Below are positions 11,331 through 22,277 of a DNA stretch of 64,000 bases, piece by piece. The notes below the pieces were generated by a model. That model was not told the origin of the DNA. It saw nothing but the letters and a program-made list of their open reading frames with translations, and ran no database searches. Made by a program: the position numbers and the translations under genes. Source of the DNA: Myxococcales bacterium (GTDB lineage: Bacteria; Myxococcota; Myxococcia; Myxococcales; JAKAPL01); contig JAJXUD010000003.1 in the NCBI GenBank assembly GCA_021783235.1, forward strand, positions 46,004 through 110,003, in the 5' to 3' direction. The stretch's first letter is position 1, and each line of letters opens with the position of its first letter.

Positions 11331-12075
11331 CCGACACGGCTGCGAGCGCTGCCGCTCCTACTCGTGCCGCTGCCGACACGGCTGCGAGCGCTGCCGCTTC
11401 TGGTCGTGCCGCTGCCGCCACGGCTGCGAGCGCTGCCGCTTCTGGTCGTATCACTGCCGATACGGCTGCAAGCGCTGCTGCTCCTACTCGTGTCGCCGCC
11501 GCCACGGCTGCGAGCGCTGCCGCTTCTACTCGCGTCGCTGCCGGCACGGCTGCAAGCGCTGCCGCTTCTGGTCGTAGCACTGCCGATACGGCTGCAAGCG
11601 CTGCCGCTCCTACTCGTGTCGCCGCCGCCACGGCTGCGAGCGCTGCCGCTTCTGGTCGTATCACTGCCGATACGGCTGCAAGCGCTGCCGCTCCTACTCG
11701 TGTCGCCGCCGCCACGGCTGCAAGCGCTGCCGCTTCTACTCATGTCGCTGCCGCCACGGCTGCAAGCGCTGCCGCTTCTGGTCGTAGCACTGCCGATACG
11801 GCTGCAAGCGCTGCCGCTCCTACTCGTGTCGCCGCCGCCACGGCTGCGAGCGCTGCCGCTCCTACTCGTGCCGCTGCCGACACGGCTGCGAGCGCTGTCG
11901 CTCCTACTCGTGTCGCTGCCGATACGTCTGCGAGCGCTGCCGCTCCTGCTCGTGTCGCTGCCGATACGTCTGCGAGCGCTGCCGCTCCTGCTTGTATCGC
12001 TGCCGACACGGCTGCGAGCGCTGCCGCTTCTACTCGTGTCGCTGCCGATACGTCCGCGAGCGCTGCCGAGCTCTC
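11331..12075. repeat. 42-bp tandem array, family 1, about 18 copies
   Basis: The anchor cggctgcgagcgctgccgct recurs exactly every 42 bases from 11337 to 12051 (18 positions), with variable bases between. Since 42 is 14 codons, long open frames appear on both strands (for example ADTAASAAAPTRAA or RLRALPLLLVPLPT). None has a start, ribosome site or family match that makes it a credible gene. It abuts a gene remnant upstream and a second 42-bp family downstream. Confidence 0.92.
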
Positions 12076-12149
12076 GGAGGAGGCCGCCGCTCGCGCGCAG
12101 GGCGGCGCTGCTTGCGCTCGTGCCGCCGCCGCGCTCGCGGCCTCCTCCG

Positions 12150-12350
12150 CTGATCGGCGGAGTCGCGCGGCCGATCGGTCGAGTGGGGCTGCTGATCCGC
12201 CGAGTCGCGCGGCTAATCGGTCGAGTGGGGCCGCTGATCGGCGGAGTCGCGCGGCTGATCGGTCGGGTGGGGCCGCTGATCGGTGGAGTCACGCGGCTGA
12301 TCGGCCGAGTGAGGCCGCTGATCGGCGGAGTCACGCGGCTGATCGGCCGC
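12150..12350. repeat. 21/42-bp tandem array, family 2, about ten half-units
   Basis: Two 21-base halves alternate: A is ctgatcggcggagtcgcgcg plus g, and B is ctgatcggtcgagtggggcc plus g. Half-units begin at 12150, 12171, 12192 and so on to 12339, all sharing CTGATCGG followed by GAGT. The array ends exactly where the 203-bp repeat copy 2 begins (12351). Confidence 0.9.
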
Positions 12351-12553
12351 CCGCGCCTCGGTGGTGGGACTTGCCGAGGGCCTTCTCGGCCTCCAGCTTT
12401 CGGGCACGCCCACCATGCGCACGCGTTTCTGCCTCGCGGTGTCGCTCCTCCTCGCCGCCTGCGGCCGGTCGGTGGTCTACGAGCCACTCCCTCCGCCGGA
12501 GACGCCGGAGATTCCCTCCGAATTGCCCGAGCAGTGTCCGCCCCCGCCGCCCC
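12351..12553. repeat. 203-bp direct repeat covering the 5' end of a lipoprotein gene, copy 2
   Basis: This block matches 9669-9871 without gaps and contains the ATG and signal peptide of the second lipoprotein paralogue. Its left boundary coincides with the end of the 21/42-bp array. Confidence 0.92.
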
Positions 12554-13707
12554 ATCCGCCGTCGTCGCCTCTGTCGCCTACCTGGCAGCCCAGCAGCGGC
12601 TCGACGATAGGAAAGATTTGGGAGCGCGCGCTCGATGCCCTTCCGGACGACCTCGGGCTCGACGCAGAGGGCGACGTGCTCGCCTATTTCACACCCGGGG
12701 GCGGGAACCAAGCTGCGAGAAAAGCGCGATCGATCGTCGAGACCCTCGATCGATTGAGCGGCCGGATCCTCTCTTCTGCGCCGGCGCCCTTTGGTGCGCT
12801 GCCGCAGTTCGGCCCGAACGGTGACGAGGTGGTGTTGGAAACGAGTGCCGACGGGGGCTTTTCCGGGCCGGCCGTCCTGCATCACCGACGCTGTGGAACT
12901 CACGGTTGGGTCGACATCGATGTTCCCGGCGGAGGTTGCCTGGTCTCGGGATGCCGCACCTCGTTCTCATCAGATGGGGCGCGCCTTCTGATTGGCGAGG
13001 ACGAACTGGTCACGATTGTCGATCTGACGAATGACGAGATCCTCGCCGACCTTGGGTCTCCTCCCCTTCAAGCGGCTGCCTGGGACGGTCGCGGAGGCGT
13101 GCTACTACTGCTCGCTCCCTGGGGACCCGAATCCTTCGCGGGGTCGGTGATAGGGGGCGCGGCCGGCTATTCACTCGTGCTGGTCGATCTCGATCCGACC
13201 CTTCAGTTCAGCTGGTCGATGACGGTGGCTGGAGTTGCTTCGGCCTGGGGGGCCTTCGTGGGTGAGAACTTCATCCAAGCGACTTGGGACGGGACCGTTC
13301 TCCTCCACTCGTCGATCACCGGTCAAGGGCGCTGGGGAGCGATGGAGGTGGGCCTTGCTCGTCCTCCCGGCTGCACCTGCGATGCGCCGGGGGACGGCTT
13401 CCTGGGCGCCGCATCAATCGATGGCTCGCCGACCTGGGCGTTGGACGACGCGAGGGACGACGCCTTGTTCTCCACGGTTGGGAGCGAAGGAATCATCTTT
13501 CGCCTCGTAGACCGTTGGGCCTCGCCCACCCTGGAGGTCATCCGCGACGACGGCTCGGTGCTCGCAAAGGCGGCTCTCCCAAGGGAGCGGATTGGTCTGC
13601 CGCCCCTCGCGGATCGCGGTGGCGTGCTCGTCTTGGCAGCCGGGGGCCAGACGCCATCGGAGTCTCCGCTCTTGGCCGCATATCAACTCCTGCCGTCTGC
13701 TCAGTGA
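12415..13707 (+). CDS. Lipoprotein with Pro-rich linker and probable beta-propeller-like domain (paralogue B)
   Basis: The protein has 430 residues. Signal peptide MRTRFCLAVSLLLAAC and the following GRSVVYEPLPPPETPEIPSE are nearly identical to paralogue A at 9733. The rest is a diverged relative with the same landmarks in order: GLDAEGD, APAPFGALPQFGPNGDEVV, HHRRCGT, FSSDGARLLI, VDLTND, LVDLDPTLQFSWSM. A CTCDAPGDGF insert is specific to this copy. ATG 12415 is supported by the lipoprotein signal and by the paralogue. The abrupt change from about 97% DNA identity to weak similarity after the Pro run suggests recombination or gene conversion of the 5' end. Confidence 0.8.
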   Translation: MRTRFCLAVSLLLAACGRSVVYEPLPPPETPEIPSELPEQCPPPPPHPPSSPLSPTWQPSSGSTIGKIWERALDALPDDLGLDAEGDVLAYFTPGGGNQAARKARSIVETLDRLSGRILSSAPAPFGALPQFGPNGDEVVLETSADGGFSGPAVLHHRRCGTHGWVDIDVPGGGCLVSGCRTSFSSDGARLLIGEDELVTIVDLTNDEILADLGSPPLQAAAWDGRGGVLLLLAPWGPESFAGSVIGGAAGYSLVLVDLDPTLQFSWSMTVAGVASAWGAFVGENFIQATWDGTVLLHSSITGQGRWGAMEVGLARPPGCTCDAPGDGFLGAASIDGSPTWALDDARDDALFSTVGSEGIIFRLVDRWASPTLEVIRDDGSVLAKAALPRERIGLPPLADRGGVLVLAAGGQTPSESPLLAAYQLLPSAQ

Positions 13708-13817
13708 AATTTGCGGGCGCATTTTCGTTCAGCGGCGCAAGGAAGCAGCACTCGGAGGTTGTCCTGGAAGTCGATGATGGCTCGTCCTCCTTGCTGAAAA
13801 CCAAGCCGCTCCGGCCA

Positions 13818-14801
13818 TCAGCGGAGCGGCCGATCCGGCGGCCGGAGCGGCGTGGGGCCGCTTTGGGAGACTTGGGGGTCGAAGAGCACTGCGCCGAAGC
13901 CGTGCATGCCGCGATCGTCGAACACGTCCAGACGATAGAGCCCTCGCCCCGGTGGCCTCAGTTCGAGGAGGGCGCCATGGCCGAGGCTCGTCCATCGCTG
14001 CTTTCCATTGCCGCCCTCGGCACCGAGCGGCTCGAAGGACCAGAGAAAGCTCACCAGCTTGGACGGGACGTCCCCGGCCGGTGAGGGTGGATGGAGGCTC
14101 CTCGTCCCGTCGAGGAGGAGGTCGTTCCCGGCGCGGGTCACCGTCACCCTCGCTACGGGACGCGCGAGGAAGGATTCACGAATCGCGTGCAGATCCATCG
14201 ACGCCCACCGTCGATCGGTCAGCGAGATCCGGCCCTCGAGCCGAAGATCGCCGCGCGCGCGGTCGATGGACCCGAGCAGGGGCGAGTCCGTTGGAGCGGG
14301 CGGGAAGTGGCCGGGCAGATCGAAGAGGTCCGTCGTCGCGCCGCTCCCGGCTCCGGTCGAGCCCCCATGGCGCACGACGCCCTCCGCGAAGACCCGTAGG
14401 GCGCCGGCGGCGATGGCGACGGTTCCGTCGTCGCGGACGAAGGCCGCCGCGCCGTCGGTTGCCAGGTGGACGACTTGAAGGTCGAGTGTGCCGTCGGGCG
14501 AGCAGGCGGCCGGGACCGGCCCGGTGATCGCGTCGAAATCGCGTGGAACCGCCGGCCCCCCACGAAACGCCACGCGGGCCCGAGCACGCCTCCCGCCTGG
14601 CTCGAACTCGAGGTGAACGATGCCACGGACAGGCGTCATGCACACTCGATCCCCGAGGTGTACCCGAGCCATCGAATCCCCTTGCAGGACGTAGGCGTCG
14701 GGAGAGGCGGCAAGGGGTGCCCCCAGCCCCTCGAAGCGACTTCCGAGGGGACCGGCCAGCGCGCCGAGGCCGAGTGCGACCGCGAAGAGCTCGGGCTTCA
14801 C
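13818..14801 (-). CDS. Secreted or membrane-anchored protein of unknown function
   Basis: This 327-residue protein starts at GTG 14801, whose GTGA overlaps the stop of the upstream lipoprotein gene, so the two are translationally coupled. The N-terminus (VKPELFAVALGLGALAGPLG) looks like a signal or anchor. Later segments are beta-rich and resemble carbohydrate-binding or PKD-like folds: VHLEFEPGGRRARARVAF, VARVTVTRAGNDLLLDGTRS, then SKLVSFLWSFEPLG. The end GLYRLDVFDDRGMHGFGA also resembles a PKD strand pattern. I do not recognise a family. Context suggests a partner of the adjacent lipoproteins at the cell surface. Confidence 0.7.
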   Translation of the reverse strand: MKPELFAVALGLGALAGPLGSRFEGLGAPLAASPDAYVLQGDSMARVHLGDRVCMTPVRGIVHLEFEPGGRRARARVAFRGGPAVPRDFDAITGPVPAACSPDGTLDLQVVHLATDGAAAFVRDDGTVAIAAGALRVFAEGVVRHGGSTGAGSGATTDLFDLPGHFPPAPTDSPLLGSIDRARGDLRLEGRISLTDRRWASMDLHAIRESFLARPVARVTVTRAGNDLLLDGTRSLHPPSPAGDVPSKLVSFLWSFEPLGAEGGNGKQRWTSLGHGALLELRPPGRGLYRLDVFDDRGMHGFGAVLFDPQVSQSGPTPLRPPDRPLR

Positions 14802-15229
14802 TGGAGCGCAGCGCTGGGCAAGGCGGCCGGATCGCCCACGGTCCACGTGGCTCCACCGGCGCTCCTCATCGACCCGTCCTGGAGGCAGCGGAACCCGAGA
14901 ACCCGGTCCGGCGCGCCGGGCAGCGGGAGCAGCAGATTCGCGCCTCGTGTGCGCCACCCCGCCGACGAAACTTTCCACACGAGGCGGCTAGCGTCACCAC
15001 TCGAGAGGAAGGCGCCCTCGACGAGTCGCCCGTTGGGCCCGAGCCAGCGGTAGCCTCGCGCCCGACAGGCCGGCGCCTCGCAGATCGAGTCGTGCGCATG
15101 CGCGCAGACGGCCGCGCAAGATGTCGGCGTCGAGAGGTACAGGCCCGACGGACAACGCGGCCCCTGACACGCGAGCACGAGCGGAAGGAGAAACGAAAAG
15201 CGTCTCGAGCGGCACCTCCATCGATGCAC
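14798..15229 (-). CDS. Small Cys-rich lipoprotein
   Basis: The protein has 143 residues starting at GTG 15229. The basic n-region (MHRWRCRSRR) followed by FSFLLPLVLAC is a good lipoprotein signal, with Cys about residue 21. The mature part has paired cysteines (CQGPRC, TSCAAVCAHAHDSICEAPAC) and ends in a domain with RGYRWLGPNGRLVEGAFL and VLGFRCLQDGS. The stop overlaps the start of the next gene by the GTGA arrangement. The family is unknown. The region upstream is messy (see the interrupted PKD gene), so the start is less sure than the frame. Confidence 0.65.
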   Translation of the reverse strand: MHRWRCRSRRFSFLLPLVLACQGPRCPSGLYLSTPTSCAAVCAHAHDSICEAPACRARGYRWLGPNGRLVEGAFLSSGDASRLVWKVSSAGWRTRGANLLLPLPGAPDRVLGFRCLQDGSMRSAGGATWTVGDPAALPSAALQ

Positions 15230-15234
15230 TCGAT

Positions 15235-15477
15235 CGGCAGCGTGATCGAGAGGGCCGCATTCGAGCTCGGGCAGCGTTCCGGCGGCCGATCGTCGTGGGG
15301 AACGACCACGTCCGTGGTCGAGACCGCCAGGTTGCCGGCGTGATCCTGGGCCTGGAGCTCGATCGAATGGGTCCACCCCGTGCCGCTCCCTTCCCTCGCC
15401 GAAAGCACGCAGACGTCCGTCCCGTCGATCGAATGGGCCCCCTCGGGCTGCCCCACGTCGTCGACCTGCACGCTCTC
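15235..15477 (-). pseudogene. Probable detached second domain of the PKD lipoprotein
   Basis: Directly after the TAG at 15478-15480, in the same frame, the sequence continues as secreted-protein-like code: SVQVDDVGQPEGAHSIDGTD, VCVLSAREGSGTGWTHSIEL, QAQDHAGNLAVSTTDVVVPH. The D.AGN..V...V pattern is typical of Ig-like or cadherin-like repeats that often follow PKD domains. No signal peptide precedes it; a GTG at 15471 could start translation but would give a cytosolic fragment. I infer that a nonsense mutation (or sequencing error) split one gene. The frame stays open into the next gene, so the true end is unclear. Confidence 0.5.
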
Positions 15478-15903
15478 CTACGGCGAAACCGTGACGGTGG
15501 AGCAGGAGATCGAGCCGGTCTGCCCCACCGAATCGGTGGCGGTGAGCGTCGCGACGAAGCTGCCGGCATCGGCGTAGGCGTGGGAGGTGAGGGCGCCCTG
15601 TCCCGAGGCGCCGTCGCCGAAGGTCCAGCTCCAGGCGACCACCTCGGCGCCGGGGGAGCCCTGCGAGCTCTGGCCGTCGAAGGTGACGGGCGTTCCGGCG
15701 CTGGTCTGGAGCGGGCTCACCTGGCAGACGGGCTCGACGAGGCTCTGGGCGACGCCGCCGTCGGGGAGGACGTAGCCCGTCCCGCCGTCGGCGAGGGTGA
15801 CCGGCTGGGTGATCCCGGCGTCGCCGCCGGGGGCCTCGAGGGGCAGGACGAAGACGAAGCAGCCGGGGAGGAGGGCGACGGCGAGGAGGAGCGCGAGCCG
15901 CAT
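15478..15903 (-). CDS. PKD-domain lipoprotein, probably truncated by an in-frame TAG
   Basis: The protein has 141 residues. MRLALLLAVALLPGC is a clear lipoprotein signal. It is followed by a Gly/Asp linker and a PKD domain (VCQVSPLQTSAGTPVTFDGQ, AWSWTFGDGASGQGALTSHA, SFVATLTATDSVG), ending STVTVSP and TAG. The WTFGDG and T...Y strand motifs are canonical PKD. Protein-like sequence carries on in the same frame past the stop, so the gene is probably the first part of a longer surface protein. It could also be a complete one-domain lipoprotein. Confidence 0.75.
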   Translation of the reverse strand: MRLALLLAVALLPGCFVFVLPLEAPGGDAGITQPVTLADGGTGYVLPDGGVAQSLVEPVCQVSPLQTSAGTPVTFDGQSSQGSPGAEVVAWSWTFGDGASGQGALTSHAYADAGSFVATLTATDSVGQTGSISCSTVTVSP

Positions 15904-16146
15904 GGCTTTGGAGTAGCAGCAAGGGGGGACGGGGTGCAACCGCCCGTTCGCTGCGCTGGCACCGGGGTGGCAGGGGCCGCGACTGCCGACCGCGATGGCC
16001 GACGCCTTCTTCGACGGATCGCCGCTCTCGCTCACCGGGTGGCCCCCCCCCGAGCGAGCCTACCGGCCCTCCGAGGGCGGCCACGAGCTCTCCGAGCGCG
16101 GACGGGACCTCTTCCCAGTCGTCCGAGCGCTTCGGCGAGCGAAGAG

Positions 16147-16510
16147 GGGCCATTCCCTCGAAGACGACGAGCTCTCCCTCGGAGGAAGAGTGCTTTGCCT
16201 CGAAGGGAACGACCATTTCCTCCGAGGAAAAGTGCTTTGCCTCGGAGGGAACGACCATTTCCTCCGAGGAAAAGTGCTTTGCCTCGGAGGGAACGACCAT
16301 TCCCTCGGAGGAAAAGTGCTTTGCCTCGAAGGGAACGACCATTTCCTCGGAGGAAAAGTGCTTTGCCTCGGAGGGAACGACCATTTCCTCCGAGGAAAAG
16401 TGCTTTGCCTCGGAGGGAACGACCATTTCCTCGGAGGGAAAGTGCTTTGCCTCGGAGGGAACGACCATTCCCTCGAAGGAAAAGTGCTTTGCCTCGGAGG
16501 GAATGGTCGA
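16147..16510. repeat. 42-bp tandem array, family 3, alternating inverted arms, about eight copies
   Basis: The anchor agtgctttgcctcg recurs every 42 bases at 16189, 16231, 16273, 16315, 16357, 16399, 16441 and 16483. The consensus divides exactly into cctcggagg, 12 bases (gaacgaccattt), cctccgagg, 12 bases (aaaagtgctttg). The two 9-base arms are reverse complements, so every arm can pair with the arm on either side. Frames stay open on both strands (SEAKHFSSEEMVVP on minus, GGNDHFLRGKVLCL on plus). I cannot show that any is translated. Confidence 0.93.
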
Positions 16511-16810
16511 TGGGGACGAAGGAGAGCGCTTCGTCTCCGAGGGAGAGGAGGGCCGCGTCGCCCCCGCTGTCACGGATCTCGACCCTCTGACCCATCTACA
16601 GAAGCAGAGGGCAGGAGAGGCCCGCGGGCGGTCCGGTGGGGAGGGTAGGGAAGCGCGAGCGACCGATCCGAACCGCGGGGGGCTCGAAAGCGAATGCTCC
16701 GCCCGGCGGCGGTCGGGAGGCCGCCCTGGCGCCTGGGCAGCTTTCCGTTGACACGGGGGCCCGCCGGACGGAAGTTACCCGGCCGATCGCACCCCCGGGA
16801 GACGCGTTCC
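16511..16810. promoter_or_regulatory. Leader region upstream of aconitase
   Basis: No gene is seen in these 300 bases. A TTGACA hexamer at 16748-16753 is the best -35 candidate for aconitase. A weak AT-richer stretch (gaagtta, about 16771) lies where a -10 should be. No consensus -10 or riboswitch fold was recognised. Confidence 0.35.
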
Positions 16811-19483
<2,673 letters not shown>

Positions 19484-19550
19484 GGGTTGCCGGGCGGTCG
19501 GACGAGGATTACATCCGCGCCGGAAGGCGGCGCGGCTCTCGGGAGGTGGG

Positions 19551-20525
19551 ATGAAGATGGCGGACGTCGCGGAAGCGCTGAAGGCGATGACGGTGCAGGC
19601 GCTGCGCGAGCTCGCCCGCAAGCAGCTCGGGCCCGGCTACTCGCGGCTGAAGACCAAGTCGCAGCTCGTGAAGGCGCTCGCCGAGGGGATCGACAAGGCG
19701 ACCGCCAAGGGATTGCTCGCGAAGCTGACGGGGCGGACCGAGAAGAGGCCGGCGGAGAAGAAGCCGGCGGAGAAGAAGGCCCCCCCGTCCCCCGCCCCAG
19801 CGAAGCGGGAGAAGGCTTCGGGCGGGGGGCCGGCGAAGGCGAAGGCGAAGGCGAGCTCGGGGACTCCCGAGCCCCAGCCGCCCTCCGAGCGTTCCGCTGG
19901 AGGCGGGGAGCCGGGCGCGCGGCCCATCGCCGCGCGGCCCGCGGCCGGAGGCGAGCCCCGTCCGATGTACGACGAGCGGCTCGGCGAGCTGCCCGACCGA
20001 TACGAGGACGACGCGTTCGTGGCGCTTCCGCTCGACCCGAAGACGCTCTTCGTCTACTGGGACTTCGCCCCGGGCAGCCGCGACGAGGCGGCGCGCGGGC
20101 TGCGCAGCCCCCGCGCGCTGCTGGGCGTCTACGCCGGCGGCGAGCGGGTGCGCGAGGTCGACTTCGCGCTCGAGAGCCGGCAGTTCTATCTCTCGGATCT
20201 GCCGCCCGGCCGGATCTACCACGCCGAGATCCACTTCGTCGGGGAGGACGGCACGCGGCGGCGGCTCGGCCGGCCGTCCAACGCGGTGGCGCTCGCGCCG
20301 CTCGGCCCCTCGTCCATCGTCGACGATCGCTTCGTCGGCTTCTGGTCGCTCTGGGATCGCGGCCGCTGGCAGCCGACGGCGGTCCCCGGGACGGCGCAAC
20401 CCGACCGGCGGCTCGGCGCGGGCGGCCCCTCGTCCTGGCCGCCGCTGCGCCCCTGGCTCCCGGGCGGCGTCGAGAGCGTCGGCTCGAGCTGGAGCGCCTG
20501 GCCGGGCTCGGGCGCGGTCCGGTAG
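19551..20525 (+). CDS. DUF4912 protein with Rho-N/SAP-like N-terminus
   Basis: This 324-residue protein has an N-terminal helical segment (LKAMTVQALRELARKQLGPG, KTKSQLVKAL) that resembles Rho-N or SAP nucleic-acid-binding domains. A Lys/Pro/Ala-rich linker (PAEKKPAEKKAPPSP) follows, then a DUF4912 domain (about 150-275) with DRYEDDAFVALPLDPKTLFV, YWDF, LYLSDLPPGR-like FYLSDLPPGRIYHAEI and LGRPSNAVAL. It ends six bases before the GH57 branching enzyme, and DUF4912 genes are often found next to such enzymes, so a glycogen-related role is inferred. The start may be ATG 19551 or 19557; the latter is better spaced from GGAGG. Confidence 0.85.
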   Translation: MKMADVAEALKAMTVQALRELARKQLGPGYSRLKTKSQLVKALAEGIDKATAKGLLAKLTGRTEKRPAEKKPAEKKAPPSPAPAKREKASGGGPAKAKAKASSGTPEPQPPSERSAGGGEPGARPIAARPAAGGEPRPMYDERLGELPDRYEDDAFVALPLDPKTLFVYWDFAPGSRDEAARGLRSPRALLGVYAGGERVREVDFALESRQFYLSDLPPGRIYHAEIHFVGEDGTRRRLGRPSNAVALAPLGPSSIVDDRFVGFWSLWDRGRWQPTAVPGTAQPDRRLGAGGPSSWPPLRPWLPGGVESVGSSWSAWPGSGAVR

Positions 20526-20531
20526 CGCGAC

Positions 20532-22130
20532 ATGCCCTCGACCGACATCCAGGGCTACGTCACCCTCGTGCTCCACGCGCACCTGCCGTACGTGCGCCAC
20601 CCCGAGCACGAGGAGTTCCTCGAGGAGGACTGGCTCTACGAGGCCATCACCGAGACCTACCTGCCGCTGCTCGACGTCTTCGACCGGATCGCGGACGACG
20701 GCGTCCCCTGCCGGGTGACGATGACCATCACCCCGACGCTCGCCTCCATGCTGCGCGACGAGCTGCTGGTCGCGCGCTACGGGCGGCGGCTCGACAAGCT
20801 CTGCGAGCTCGCCGACAAGGAGGTCCACCGGACGAAGGGCGATCCCGCCTTCGGCGGCACGGCCTGGTTCTACCGCGAGCGCTTCTACCACCTCCGAAGG
20901 CTCTTCCACGACCGCTACCAGCGCGACCTCGTCGGGGCGTTCCGCCGGCTGCAGGACGCGGGCGTCCTCGAGATCGTCACCTGCTGCGCGACCCACGGCT
21001 TTTTGCCGCTGCTGCAGCCGCACCCCGAGGCGGTGCGGGCGCAGATCGCGGTGGGGGCCCAGGCCTACCGCGGCTTCTTCGGCCGCGGCCCGCCGGGCAT
21101 CTGGCTCGCCGAGTGCGGCTATTTCCCCGGCGCCGAGCGCTACCTCGCCGACGAGGGGATCCGCTACTTCTTCGTCGACACGCACGGCATCCTCGACGCG
21201 GTGCCGCGGCCGCGCTTCGGGGCCTACGCGCCGGTGGTCACCGAGGCGGGCGTCGCCGCCTTCGGGCGCGACCACGAGTCGAGCCTTCAGGTCTGGAGCG
21301 CCGAGCACGGCTACCCGGGCGACTCCCTCTACCGCGAGTTCTACCGCGACATCGGCTACGACCTGCCGATCGACTACGTCCGGCCCTACGTCCAGGCGAC
21401 GGGCGAGCGGAAGAACATCGGCATCAAGTACCACCGGATCACCGGCAAGACGCCGCACAAGGAGCCGTACGACCCCGGCGCGGCGCGCGAGCGGGCGGCC
21501 TCGCACGCCGGCAACTTCATGTTCAACCGCGAGAAGCAGATCGAGCATCTGCGCGGCGCCATCGGGCGTGCCCCGGTGGTGGTCTCGCCCTACGACGCCG
21601 AGCTGTACGGCCACTGGTGGTTCGAGGGGCCCGACTTCCTCGACTTCTTCATCCGCAAGAGCGCCTACGACCAGAAGACCTTCAAGCTCGCGACCCCCAC
21701 CGACTACCTGCGCGAGGTGCAAGAGCAGCAGATCGCCCAGCCGCCCTTCTGCTCGTGGGGCGCGGGCGGCTACGCCGACGTCTGGCTGAATCAGACGAAC
21801 GACTGGATCTACCGCCACCTCCACAAGGGCGCCGAGCGGATGATCGGCCTCGCGCGCGACTACCCGGAGGCCGACGGGCTGCGGCGGCGGGCGCTGAACC
21901 AGGCGGCCCGCGAGCTGCTCCTCGCCCAGTCGTCCGACTGGGCCTTCATCATGAAGACCGGCACCATGGTCGACTACGCGGTCCGCCGGACCAAGGAGCA
22001 CGTGCTGCGGCTCTTCCGGCTGCACGATCAGATCCGCGGCGGCGCCATCGACGAGGGCTGGCTCGCCCACGTCGAGGGGCGCGACAACCTCTTCCCCGAC
22101 ATCGACTGGCGCGTCTACCGGCCGGCCTGA
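20532..22130 (+). CDS. GH57 1,4-alpha-glucan branching enzyme (DUF1957)
   Basis: This 532-residue glycoside hydrolase family 57 protein is predicted to make alpha-1,6 branches in glycogen. Motifs in order are the HAHLPYVRHPEHE start of the barrel, the nucleophile in IWLAECGYFPGAE (Glu about 196), the acid Asp in SPYDAELYGHWWFEGPDFL (about residue 355), and the DUF1957 tail with SSDWAFIMKTGTMVDYA and HLLRL-type repeats. Length is typical of bacterial GH57 branching enzymes rather than longer amylopullulanases. It appears translationally linked with the DUF4912 gene just upstream. No glycogen synthase or phosphorylase is in the window. Confidence 0.92.
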   Translation: MPSTDIQGYVTLVLHAHLPYVRHPEHEEFLEEDWLYEAITETYLPLLDVFDRIADDGVPCRVTMTITPTLASMLRDELLVARYGRRLDKLCELADKEVHRTKGDPAFGGTAWFYRERFYHLRRLFHDRYQRDLVGAFRRLQDAGVLEIVTCCATHGFLPLLQPHPEAVRAQIAVGAQAYRGFFGRGPPGIWLAECGYFPGAERYLADEGIRYFFVDTHGILDAVPRPRFGAYAPVVTEAGVAAFGRDHESSLQVWSAEHGYPGDSLYREFYRDIGYDLPIDYVRPYVQATGERKNIGIKYHRITGKTPHKEPYDPGAARERAASHAGNFMFNREKQIEHLRGAIGRAPVVVSPYDAELYGHWWFEGPDFLDFFIRKSAYDQKTFKLATPTDYLREVQEQQIAQPPFCSWGAGGYADVWLNQTNDWIYRHLHKGAERMIGLARDYPEADGLRRRALNQAARELLLAQSSDWAFIMKTGTMVDYAVRRTKEHVLRLFRLHDQIRGGAIDEGWLAHVEGRDNLFPDIDWRVYRPA

Positions 22131-22201
22131 CGGGCGGTCGACGCCCGCAGAGAGCGACCGGTCCCCCGGCTTGCAGGGCGAACTCTCGGCGTGGTAGGAC
22201 A

Positions 22202-22219
22202 GCCCGTTCTTTAACGGGC
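22202..22219. other. Short perfect hairpin in the leader of the metalloprotease gene
   Basis: GCCCGTT, a CTTT loop and AACGGGC form a perfect 7-bp stem 58 bases before the ATG at 22278. It lies after the GH57 stop and could be a weak terminator or a 5' leader hairpin. No T-run follows. Confidence 0.4.
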
Positions 22220-22277
22220 AGCGGGTCGGCGTGTCGGACCAGCAGCTTCACCGAGCGATATTCCTCAGGAGGCAGTG

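Noticed and set aside
10964..12610. Long Ala-rich or Leu-rich open frames over the 42-bp repeats, on both strands
   Set aside because: The repeat period is a multiple of three, so frames stay open by construction. None has a believable start, ribosome site or non-repeat domain.
13806..13850. Inverted repeat CCGCTCCGGCC / GGCCGGAGCGG as terminator
   Set aside because: It has a long loop, no T-run and overlaps the 3' end of a coding region; the region is GC-rich enough for such pairs by chance.
16147..16510. CRISPR array
   Set aside because: There are no unique spacers; the whole 42-base unit repeats, and no cas gene is present.
16032..16595. Minus-strand protein starting MGQRVEIRDSGGDAALLSLG
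   Set aside because: The first 35 residues look protein-like, but the rest is only the 42-bp repeat and the neighbouring frames are equally open. Evidence is too weak for a gene call.
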